Shown here one piece after another: positions 30,640-40,214 of a stretch of DNA of 64,000 nt. The notes beneath the pieces are model-generated. The model worked only from the letters and a program-made list of their open reading frames with translations, was not told the origin of the DNA and searched no databases. Both the position numbers and the translations under genes were made by a program. Each line of letters opens with the position of its first letter. Positions within the stretch are counted from its first letter, which is position 1. This DNA comes from Platanthera guangdongensis (Eukaryota > Streptophyta > Magnoliopsida > Asparagales > Orchidaceae): contig CM077153.1 of assembly GCA_039583875.1 (NCBI GenBank), positions 115,874,568 through 115,938,567 of the forward strand. The letters run 5' to 3'.

Positions 30640-31270
30640 AAGGCACAAATATAGCGATCAAACTGCATTCGCAGCCATACGCCATTCATGTCTTCAGGTA
30701 GCCGCATGAATATGTCACGTTTGACATTATCATGACACGGTATATCCATCGCCTTGAGAAAATCACCCCAGTCCAAATCCGTCATCTGAGCTAGTGCGAC
30801 ATATATGTCATCAACATTGCTAGCCGACTTGCCCCCACTGCCTTTTCCACGGAATCAGCCAATTTCTCTATGGCTACAGCTACAGCATCAGCTCCAACTA
30901 CGCGTTTTCTCCTCCTTCTGCTGCTCCCTTCTCCACCTGTTCTAGTCTGTTCTTATGTATTAGTTGTTTTCTCTGTCATAGACTCAGCATCAATCTCCTT
31001 CGCCACCTCAGATGCGGCCGCGTCGTGACTACCAGTTGCTCTATCTGTTCCGCAGAGCACAGCCAAATCAGACAAGTTGACGATAACCTTGTCCTTATAA
31101 TGTTTGACAGATGGATGAGCATGCAATAGTTATAATTAATGTATCATTTTAATAAAATCAATGTAGAAAAATTAATTTAATAAAAATTATACATTCACAT
31201 AATTAGCCCATACTTCCTCACTGTCTACTTGCTCCATGACTGTGAATGCTCTAGGATCTTCACCTGCTTA
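30640..31270 (-). pseudogene. El-6: Myb/SANT-like (ORF1-type) protein remnant
   Basis: Leftward frames give LCGTDRATGSHDAAASEVAK, a basic patch SSRRRRKRVV, IEKLADSVEKAVG and, after a frameshift, AQMTDLDWGDFLKAMDIP. The GxDRATG motif followed by an acidic/basic linker and a C-terminal helical region is typical of plant Myb/SANT-like DNA-binding proteins (Myb_DNA-bind_3 family), which are the ORF1 partners of PIF/Harbinger transposases. The N-terminal Myb helices are not recognisable. An AT-rich gap at 31110-31190 could be an intron. Stops and shifts make it a remnant. The assignment is from memory of the family pattern. Confidence 0.55.
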
Positions 31271-31854
31271 AGCAAAGATCAAATGTTCAACCTATGATGG
31301 TTACTCCTAATAATGATTCTCCAACTCTAACAACTTCATATCAATTAATTGCACTTTATACTAAAAATTCATACAAGAAATTGAAATTTTACACTAACAA
31401 TCTAATAGAGAGTGGAAGAGAACTACTGAGATGAATGTGCTAATAGGAATGTGCAAGAAATTCATACAAGAAATTGCAATTTTTTTCATCGAATAGAGAA
31501 TGCAATTTTATACTAATAGGAATGTGCTTGGGATAGTGGTGTATAGAGAGTGACAGAGAACTACTGAGATGAAAAAAAATAGGGACAAGGAAATTGCTGA
31601 ATCGAGTATAGATCAACTTGTATATTTTGGGTGAAGCGAGTACTTTATAAATGTGGTCAGTGCTTTATGCTCCTCAAGTCAAATTACAGGATAAATTAAA
31701 GAGATGGATTTATATTACTAGTGTAGAACAAAAAAAAGGAAATTTAATACATCGGGAAGAAGGTGAGGAAGAAAGTGAGGAACATCGGGAAGAAATATGC
31801 GGAGGCGGATCCTCACTTTCTTCCTCACATAAGAAAATTTGTCCAACACATTTC

Positions 31855-32230
31855 GGTGGGGAAGAAGACGAGGAAGAAGAAAATCAACGGAGGCGGAAGA
31901 GGAGGAGGTAGAAGAACGGGGAAGAAGAAGGCGAGGAAGAAGATTAGGTGAGGAAGAAGAGAATCGGCGGAGGCGGAACAGACGAAGGTAGAAGAACGGG
32001 GAAGAAGAAGGTGAGGAAGAAGATTAGGTTATGAAGAAGAGAATCGGCGGAGGCGGAAGAGGCGGAGGTAGAAGAACGGGGAAGAAGAAGGTGAGGAAGA
32101 AGATTAGGTTATGGAGAAGAGAATCAGCGGAGGCGGAAGAGGCGGAGGTAGATGAACGGGGAAGAAGAAGGTGAGGAAGAAGATAAGGTGAGGAAGAAGA
32201 GAATCGGAGGAGGAGGAAGAGGAGGTATAC
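31855..32230. repeat. 80-bp purine-rich minisatellite in El-6
   Basis: Unit starts (gaggaagaagattaggt) fall at 31933, 32013, 32093 and 32173, exactly 80 bp apart, with a partial unit before. Units differ at a few positions. The strand is almost pure G/A, so chance frames rich in Glu/Lys/Arg appear on the plus strand. Confidence 0.93.
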
Positions 32231-32499
32231 CTGCACCGGAAGAAGAGGAGGCGGACGAACGGGGATGATGAAGACATGCGTCTAGGCGGAACGGCTCCGT
32301 CGCTTGAGAAGAACAGCGAAAACTCGTCTCGTGAGGTAAGAATTGGGGGATCGGCCTTTTAACCTAGGTAAAAAACCGACGTATTTAAGCCTAAAATCAA
32401 TTCCACGCCAATTCCGATCGACCGAACACAAGAAATGGCTTTACTATTTCCGATAGCCAATGTCAGAATGTCAATTCCGTCCCGCCGAACAGACCCTTA

Positions 32500-33460
32500 G
32501 GGTATTTTAGCGCTGAATTATTTCATCTCTTAATCACATTAAGCCATAGTTTTTCATGTTTATTATGCTTTATATATATGCCAACAATAACAATAATTTT
32601 GATGAATTTTATGAGGTGTTTTGCCTATAGTCTTATCAAGTCTATTCATGGTGTTTGATTAAGGCTATGGGTTTGATTTAATGATAAAATTAAATCAAGT
32701 AATGATGAAACATTCCATACACCTTATTGTCATTTTAATACTATGACATGACAGTAATTTAGAGGATTTTGTGATGATATTTGGCCTTGATTTCAACATG
32801 CAACTTCATGCTACTTGATTGAATCCTTCAAACATGATTTGATGATAATATGTTAAGGCTAAATTTTATGCTACTTTTTTGACCCTAGATTAATAGATAT
32901 CAATGGTTTACTTGTTTTTATTGGAAAATTACTTGTGATTTTAATCAGCTCATGTTATGACTATTGATGTTAAAACATCATGTGATTTATGCTATTTTCA
33001 TGATCACTTATATAGGCTTGATAGGGTTTCAGATTTGGGTTTATTTATCATGAGTAGATGACTACTATTTTGCTAAAATATATTTCAAGGGAATGAGTAT
33101 GTCTTGCCGGGACTTGATCAATCATAGAGCTGAACATATACAGGTCTTGGTCAAGATCTTGTCTTAGAAGTTATCCCTGATGTCGTAATCATGTTTAGGA
33201 TAGTGTTGGGGCACAGGATATGAATCACATGTTAGAATTTGTGATGTAGAAATAATTAAGATAGTAGTCTTACTACCATTGTAATATGAATATATGGGGC
33301 CGCATGTTAAGAACATATGAAAATTGGAAAAATGTTCGGGTTGGTTTTTACTTATATTGAATTTCAGTGAAGAACCAAACCTAAAATGACGTTTAATCAA
33401 TTAGAAATTAATTAAATAATGATTTGTGAGTAATTGTATGTTGAATTGGATTCGAAAAGG
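32500..33460. other. AT-rich host sequence without recognisable genes
   Basis: No coding frame, RNA gene or terminal repeat is recognisable. It continues the pre-El-6 sequence type. Confidence 0.4.
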
Positions 33461-33464
33461 GTGT

Positions 33465-33725
33465 CATACGACTATTTTACACATTGACTTAGGAAGTTGA
33501 TGTACGCTGACTTGGTGTACGTTTAGCATAAATACAGACTATCTAGATACCATTCCACATTAGTCGATTTGTGAAGTCGACGTATGTTGAGTAGTACTCA
33601 AAGCACGTCGACTTATGAAGTCAACATAAATCGACTTGGTGTGCGTTTATCGTTGTTTTTATACTATGGGATAGTACTCGGCGCACAACGACTGATGAAG
33701 TCGACATGTGTCTACTAAAAAAATA
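33465..33725. repeat. Degenerate gtcgac/agtcaac repeat just outside El-7
   Basis: Variants of cgacttatgaagtcgacata recur at least four times (near 33488, 33565, 33607 and 33690), with GTCGAC palindromes and tggtgt.cg spacers. It resembles the palindromic U3 arrays elsewhere in the window and may be the U3 of a host LTR that El-7 entered. Confidence 0.55.
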
Positions 33726-33732
33726 GAACTTG

Positions 33733-35805
33733 TGTAACGCCCCAAAATCGTATCGCGCGGTTAAATGAGTTTGAGGTGCGTTTTGGGGGATGTGGTCTAC
33801 GGATAGGGGGTTTGGGATAGGGTTTAATATAAATATAAAAATCTAAACCTAACTTTCCCCTCCCCCTCGCAGCCGCCTCACTCCCCCTCTCCCGATCCCT
33901 CTCTCTCCCGATCTTTCTCCCCCGTCTTCCTCTGCGCCGGCCTACAGGAAGGAGGAGCCGAGCCCGATCTCTCCCCCTCCATCTCTCCCGTCGCCGGCTA
34001 GGAGTAGTAGCCAGAGCTCTCCCCTTCTCTCCCGTCCTTCTCTCTCACGCGCAAGGCCGAGCCCGAGCGCCGCTCCTGTCGCCGCTTGTAGTAGGGCTGA
34101 GCCCTATTCCGGCCGCCACAAGAAAGGAGAAGCCCTACCCGAGCCTCTTCCTTCCTCTTTCCTCTGTCCAGGCCGACCGCCGTCTAGGGCAAAACCCGAC
34201 TCCCCCCTCTCAAATTTCTCTGTCCAGGCCGCCACCGGCAAGGGAAGGCAGACCCCTTGTGTCGGTGTTGTTAGTTGCACAGTCAGGAAGGAGAGCCTTG
34301 GGGCTCAAGTTTGGCCGACCAAGGCAAGGGGTGATCTTGAGTGGTCTTTCTGGAGCTCGAATCGGCGTGTGCAAGCCGGATCCGTGCGTGGACAGCTGCT
34401 GCGAAGGCCGTTCATGACCGAGTCATGCCTCAGAAACGCGCATCAAGGGTAATGACTTTTCTTCTCGGGCAGGTGAACCCTTAATTAGCATATTTGCATG
34501 GAAGCCCCTCTCCACCGACATGTGGGGGAAGGGTGCTCTCTGATGGGTCGATGTTTACATCCCCGTTATTAATTGCATTAGCATCCGAAAGCGCGAGTAT
34601 GGTTTAGGCAGGCTGTGTGAAGCCCATCCGGACATGTGGGTCTGGATTGGTGATGTTCTGGGGTTCCCGGAGAATACTCCATGGAAATTGTATATTTCAG
34701 AATGGGGGTCTGCCCGGGGCAGCAGTTAGTACTGGAGGTGTGCTCCAGGAAACACCCTAATGTTTGCACGAAGTCATTGGATCGTCAACATTAACTCCCG
34801 GGGAGTTTTGTCGTGTTTGTGCAAAGCCCGTTTCTCAGAGACTGTAGGGCTAGTGTGTGGAGTTGTGTGCCTTGAGTGCGCAACTCAGGTGGCCGCGAGT
34901 GCCACCCTTGTTACATAACAATCGGTTATGTATGCGATAACAGGCAAGGGGAGGTTGACCCGCGTCGTGCGTGTTCGGTATGACGATTTGAGCAACGGGT
35001 TTGACTGAACTGTACCTGCACTATGTGTAGTTCGACTACCTAAGGAAATTGGTGTGTTGCTACATGCATAGGAGAGAGCCGAGGACCTTGAGTCACGGCT
35101 AGCGAATGCTCAATGCGTTGTCATTCAGTCCAGGATTGAGAATGGTGGTGGGACCCGGGGAAGTCCGGTACACCGTTAAGGTGCCATGTGTGCACGAGAC
35201 GTTGGGCCGGTCGCGCCAACGTTTGTGATGATTGGTTCTTAAATGGCACATTCTAGCTTTATGTATTTATGCTAATCCGCTTGTAGGGAAGAAGCACCGC
35301 CACCCCGAGAAAGGGGTGGGGTCGTTATAATTTGGTAAGCCCTTTCTGACCGTTGCTTTGTTTGCCAGCGCTTGGTGGAATGTTTGTTTGCAGGTGCTGC
35401 AAAGGCATGTGGGAAATTGCGGGCTGAAGCCCTTCTTGCTGTGCTGGCCCTCGAAGTCCCAATTGTTTGTTTAGTTGTTTTTCATGTGTTGTCGGTCTGC
35501 GTGCCGATGTATGCAAACCTTTTTATTTGAGTTAAACACTATTGATGTAAGGCCCTAAGGCCAGTTTTGTGGTCGTTGTATTTCATTTCTATTGTGGTTA
35601 GTGGACATTCGCCTTTGGGTGTGATTTTTATGAAACTCTTTTTATTTTTCCGCTAAAATGCAACTTTGTGTTAGGATTGCGTTTTCAAAATATTTAAGGG
35701 TTTTTTTGTTTCATTTAGTAACTCTTCTGTCTGTCCGTTTCATATGACGTGGTGCACAGACCGGACCTTCTATTATATTATTCGTGACGGATGGGGGGTG
35801 TTACA
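33733..35805 (+). mobile_element. El-7: 5' LTR (2073 bp)
   Basis: It starts tgtaacgccccaaaatcg (33733) and ends ggggggtgttaca (35805), three bases before a PBS. A TATA box (tataaata, 33828-33835) lies only 95 bp into the LTR, so the U3 is very short, unlike its relative El-2. The preceding acttg (33728-33732) is the candidate TSD; the 3' end is outside the window. The U5 half resembles 4052-4400 in reverse. Confidence 0.88.
33828..33835 (+). promoter_or_regulatory. El-7 LTR TATA box
   Basis: tataaata within ggtttaatataaatataaaa is followed by a C/T-rich leader (ctccccctcgcagccgcctc). Confidence 0.6.
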
Positions 35806-35808
35806 ATT

Positions 35809-35880
35809 TGGTATCAGACTCTGGTGTCGTTCTTCCTTATTTGAATTCATGGTCGAATTCCTTTTAAGGGGTGGTGAGCA
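35809..35880 (+). promoter_or_regulatory. El-7 PBS and leader hairpin
   Basis: The PBS is tggtatcagact (35809-35820). Then gaattca-tggt-cgaattc (35843-35860) and ttttaaggggtggtgagca (35862-35880) match the leader block of El-2. One stem pair is lost compared with El-2. Confidence 0.7.
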
Positions 35881-36036
35881 CTCATGTGCGTTGCCAATAT
35901 AACTTGAAAAGAACTCATGAATGTCCACTTAGGAATGAAAAAAACGTTAAAAATATTGTTTGTGGAACCTAAGCGTTCCTTTGTTTGTTGTTTGTTATGT
36001 CTTTTAGTCACTAAAGTGCGTGTGACACAACTATAT

Positions 36037-37591
36037 GTGACCAGAAGTGGTGTTGAACAGTCCCAAAATCAGCATTCTGCAGAGAGTAATGCACCGGCGG
36101 ATGTGCCTACACCTGCTCCTTCTGCCGAGACAATCTGTTTAGTTGCGGAAGCTATGTTCGCTATGATCAATGCGCAGCCAAGAGAGCAAGTACGCCCTGT
36201 GATGGCCCCGGTGTAGGCTGTCGTTGAGCCAGTGGTGGCGAGGCAAGTGCCTGCTGAGCCTTTGGAGGCAAAGCGAGCAACAGAAAAGCATATGAAGCAT
36301 GTGATGAGCTTCAATCCTCCTACATTTTCAGGAGTGGAATCACCGACTCAGGTCGAAGATTGGCTCTCACGTATAAAGAGAACTATGACGGCAACAGAGA
36401 AAGATGAAGCATAGAAGGTGACCATAGCCACATCCTACTGGGTGGAGAGGCACGGCTATGGTGGGATGAGGTGGAGTTGCACCAGCTTGCTGGTAGGAAG
36501 CTATCAGACGTTTCTATGGAAGAGTTCTCGAGACTGTTTTTGGCCAGGTACCTCCCTTCCACGCAGAGAATTGCGTTGAAAAATCAGTTTCAGCGCTTGA
36601 CCCAGGGAGAAGGTTCCGTTGATGACTATTTACATGAGTTCACAAGGTTGGGGCGGTACGCCGACTTCACGTTTGCAGACGAGGAGCGAAAGACCAACAG
36701 ATTTTACGAAGGATTGCGGGATGACCTGAGGTTGCTTCTCTCAGGCCCGATGACGCAGGGCTTTCAGGTTTTGGTAAACACTGCCTGATCTTTGGATCAG
36801 GACATGAGGAGAGTGCAAAGTAAGAAAGACTTGGCTGTGAAGAAGCCAGAGTACAAGGTGCATACCTCTTTGAAGTCTGGGTTCCGCAACAGGTGGAACA
36901 AGAAGGCTAGGTCGTCTGGACCAGCCCCTCCTTCCGTTACTTCTGGAGCGACTTCGAGTCGAGGCCCGGTTACATGTTATACATGTGACAAGGTGGGACA
37001 CTATGCCCGAGAGTGCCGCAGTGGCCCGCCGAAAACTCAAAAGAAGACTGGAGCATCTTATGCTGAAAAGGGCAAAGCGGTGGAGTCATCAGCTTCTCAT
37101 TATACTCCTACATGGCCTCGAGTCTACAACCTTGGCCAACAGGAGACTATAAAACAAAACGACGTGGTGACAGGTTTTGTCCTAATTTGGGACTATCCGG
37201 TGAGAGCATTGTTCGATATATGCGCTTCTCATTCCTTTCTATCCAAGGACTTCGTATTGCGCATCAGAGTGCCTTCTGTTCTATCAACTAATGGATTGGA
37301 TGTTTTGATGCCTAACTGTTGCTTGATGCGTGCGGATAGGTCCTGCTGTATTCAGGTGAGGATAGGGAATCATGAGTTTAAGTTGGAAGCATTTGTACTG
37401 CCGATATCCGAGTTCGACGTTATCGTTGGCATAGACTGGCTTTTGGAGCAGCGTGCATGTATTGACTGCAACTCGAAGGAAATCACATTGGGACAGGGTA
37501 CTAAATGCGAGACCAAATTCCCTGGTATGCGAGGATCGAGCAAGACACTGATGTCTTCTCTCCAAGTGGTCAAAGCGGTTCAGAAGGGTGC
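36037..37591 (+). pseudogene. El-7: gag and protease, broken by stops and by El-8
   Basis: The family start codon is GTG here (36037-36039; ATG in El-2). Gag includes VAEAMFAMINAQPREQ, stops at 36214 and 36412, MSFNPPTFSGVESPTQVEDW, EEFSRLFLARYLPSTQR, DDYLHEFTRLGRYADF and RFYEGLRDDLRLLLSGPM. After a stop near 36786 it has a basic linker and one knuckle, CYTCDKVGHYAREC (about 36976-37017). The protease follows without interruption (NDVVTGFVLIWDYPVRAL, then FDICASHSFL), where the consensus active site is DTG/DSG, so the Gly is replaced by Cys and the enzyme should be inactive. FDVIVGIDWLLEQ is near 37411. The frame is cut at 37591 by El-8. Confidence 0.9.
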
Positions 37592-39205
37592 TGAAAGATG
37601 GGGTTAGACTTGATTTACTCTAGAGGGGGGGGTGAATAGAGTAATTTGAAATCTTTTTGTTGTTTATAAAATAATATCAGAGTAACGAAATAAGAGATAC
37701 CAAGATTAACAGAAAGCAAAAACAACCTAAGTTAATCTAATCTAACACAACACAGATAACCTAATCTATCACAGCCACATCAAGAATAAAAAGAAAAGGG
37801 CAACCAGACAACATAAGAACTTTTATAGTGGTTCCCCAACCTGGGTACATCAACTCTTCTACCACCCTGATAAGAATCCACTAGCAGGTTTTGATCAGGT
37901 GACTGCCACCAATGAGCTTTTGATCAGGTGCTCAAAAACCAAAATAAACTTTTGAAGGGAGTTAATAAACCCTTTATACAGAGGGGGGAGAGAGATTGAT
38001 GGTGTCTTCTCTTTCTCTATTCAACAGAGAAGACAAGTGGATTTTGTGTTGTCAAGGTCTCCTTTCAATATCACTTGGAGTCTTACACAGGGTGTAGGTC
38101 TTCAGTCTTCAGCCTTGACTTCAAAATGATATCCAGGAACTTCTGACTGATAGAGGTTTGTTGTTCTTGAAAGCTCCTGGAGTGAAGGTTGAAGAAGACT
38201 CTTGATTTTTGATGATTGTTCTTCTTCTTCTTCTTCAGTAATGTTAAGGAGAAAACAAATTGTTTTCTGTACAGAGAAGATTCAGAATACTTTGCTGTAG
38301 ATCTCTTCTCTGTATCTGTATTCATGTGTGTTATCAGTTCTCTATGCTACTCTGGAAAAGAAAAACTCTTTTATATCTTCAGTTGAATTCTCCTTTTGAA
38401 TTTTGAATTCCATTGCATTAATTGCTGACGGCCTGGAGAATGAAAATCGACTGGAGAGAATATTTGCATTAATGAATTTCCCCAACTATCCTATTAAAAA
38501 GAGCAAGTAATTAACCTGATGAAGACCATAATCAATGCTTCCATTAACGGCTATATTCAAAGAATATATGCATTAATTACTCAGAAAAATATCGCTAGAT
38601 AATACGGAATAAGGACAGAAATTAAGAGAAATTTCTAAGTCTGGAACTGCACAGAAATCATCGACCAGAGAACAGATTTCGTCGACCAAAGATAAAAGTT
38701 CATCGACCTGAGAAATCATGTTCGTCGATCTGAGAATTCTTGTTCGTCGACCTGAGAACCAAGTTCATCGACCTGAGTTCAGCTAACTGCTTTCTATGAA
38801 AAACTTCCCAATTCTGTGCACCAAGTTCGTCGAGCTGATAATATAACTTCGTCGACCTGAGTTCAGATAAAGTATTCTAGACTTAATGTCTTGAAGTTGA
38901 ACTTCCAGAATTCGTCGACCTGAGCTCGAATATCGTCGCGCTGAACTCAGAGAATTGACTCTGAGTTCATCGAGCGGAGCACGACTTTCGTCGAGCTGAG
39001 TTCGACGAACGTCAAATTCATTTTTCTGAACTTGATTTTCTTCTAAGTCTTTGAGTATTCTGCTGTCTTTTGTTGGCTGGTCCATGTGTGGTAGATTCTA
39101 AGGACTTAGCCTAAACTCAAGGACACAAACATGACCCTGTCTATAGATGGTTGGTCAATTATCCTAGTTAGTGAACCTAACCCAAATCAAACGAGGGATC
39201 CAACA
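37592..39205 (-). mobile_element. El-8: 3' LTR (left copy)
   Basis: It runs from tgaaagatggggttagac to gggatccaaca. It is collinear with 60140-61734, including the gtgtaggtcttcagtcttca, ttcttcttcttcttcagtaatg and gtcgacctgag regions. Differences cluster at CpG sites of the TTCGTCGA array. The adjoining internal bases, sense CAAATATGGGGAGAT (39206-39220), form the polypurine tract. Confidence 0.95.
38655..39020. repeat. TTCGTCGACCTGAG motif array in the U3 of El-8 (left)
   Basis: About fifteen variants of ttcgtcgacctgag or its relatives recur at 20-35 bp spacing. The matching array in the other LTR is 61185-61555. It lies upstream of the TATA box in sense direction. Confidence 0.8.
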
Positions 39206-39220
39206 ATCTCCCCATATTTG
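39206..39220 (-). promoter_or_regulatory. El-8 polypurine tract
   Basis: The sense strand reads CAAATATGGGGAGAT immediately before TGTTGGATC, as in SIRE-like copia elements. Confidence 0.85.
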
Positions 39221-39375
39221 GGTGAGGTCACTAATACAAATGAAATAAAGACATTCACAAAGCAGAAAAATATATCTGGCAGAAATATTGAAATATGCAC
39301 CAGATATTTACACAGTAGCTTTGTGACAGTAAATAGATATAAAGTTCAGACAAACAGAAACAAAATAAAATACTC

Positions 39376-40209
39376 TCATTTCTTCTTCTTTTGCTTTTCC
39401 TTTTGCTTGTCCTCTTTCTCTTTGTCAGAAGGCTGTGTAAACTTGATTTCCTTATTTGGATTTGGTGTTTGCCTCTTGGACGTTATCATATCAGCATCTC
39501 TAATAATATTCATAGATGTAGCTCTAGGCACAACAACCTCTAGATGTAGGTTCATATAAGCATCTATATTAAAGAATTTATTAGCTTTTTCATACAATTT
39601 TAGCTCTTCCTTTCTGTATTTAGACATTGTAGAATATTGGGATGAATCTTTCACTTCAGCTTTAGCTTTATTTATTAATGAAAGTCCAACAATTTCCTGG
39701 AACCTGGCCATTCTAGAAGTTGTCTCTATCTCTGGATCCACAAATGGAATGGGTGGAGACTCTGTCCTTTTAGGACTGTCAACTTTTTGTGGTTCAGGAG
39801 CTTGCTGTTGCTGTTGCTGCTGTTGTTCATGTTGTTGTTGTTGTTGCTGTTGTTTTCTGCTTGAAGAGTACCTCTGTTGGCTGCTTCCTTGAGGTGTTGA
39901 GGATCTACCATGATGCCTATGATAGGTTTGAGCATATGAGGTAGACCTCTGAGAAGTGTTACCTGAATCACTAGCAGTAGGTGGAGGAGGACCTTTCCAA
40001 TGCCTCTGAGGAGGAGGAGAATATCTCCTACTTTTCTTTCTTGCCTTTTGCTGATTCTTTGATAGTCGCATCCAGGCTGGCATCCCAGGGTATGGAGTGA
40101 CTTTCTGAAGGATATAATAAGGTGTATAATGTGTGGGATTTGGCTTGGGAGCAGCAACTGGAGGAGCCTTTCTTTTCTTTGAAACATTCTTCTTGGCAGA
40201 GGGACTATC
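39376..40209 (-). pseudogene. El-8: C-terminal part of the post-pol reading frame
   Basis: The frame enters from the El-9 insertion site with DDSPSAKKNVSKKRK and continues through a basic, Ser/Pro-rich part (RRYSPPPQRHWKGPPPP). A Gln-rich tract coded by CAA/CAG repeats (about 39795-39870) and a more ordinary C-terminal domain follow (ARFQEIVGLSLINKAKAEV, MSKYRKEELKLYEKANKFF, LHLEVVVPRATSMNI). It ends in a Lys-rich tail with a stop at 39376. The other half lies at 52123-52636. No membrane segment or signal peptide is visible, so it does not look like a classical envelope protein. I do not recognise a function. Confidence 0.7.
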
Positions 40210-40214
40210 ATCAG
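40210..40214. other. El-9 target-site duplication, left copy (atcag)
   Basis: atcag precedes tgtaagac and recurs at 52118-52122 right after gacgttaca. It disrupts the acidic DDDIDDSD / DDSPSAKK frame of El-8. Confidence 0.97.

Larger units (their letters stand above)
30314..32496. mobile_element. El-6: PIF/Harbinger-type DNA transposon, non-autonomous
   Basis: The ends are gggtccgttcggcg (left) and the complement gggtctgttcggcg (right), flanked by TTA at 30311-30313 and 32497-32499. A TTA TSD and a G-rich TIR with GTTCGG are hallmarks of PIF/Harbinger and Tourist elements. Subterminal sequence is also related (cttt.gaattggcttt). It is 2183 bp long. No DDE transposase frame is visible. The interior carries the Myb/SANT-like remnant and a purine-rich minisatellite. 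Confidence 0.88.

Noticed and set aside
31651..31951. Glu/Lys/Arg-rich frames on the plus strand
   Set aside because: They come from the purine-rich 80-bp minisatellite in El-6; no start context or homologue is recognised.
36069..36314. Antisense frame with a hydrophobic stretch opposite the El-7 gag
   Set aside because: It is a shadow of the gag frame, which has recognisable gag blocks on the plus strand.
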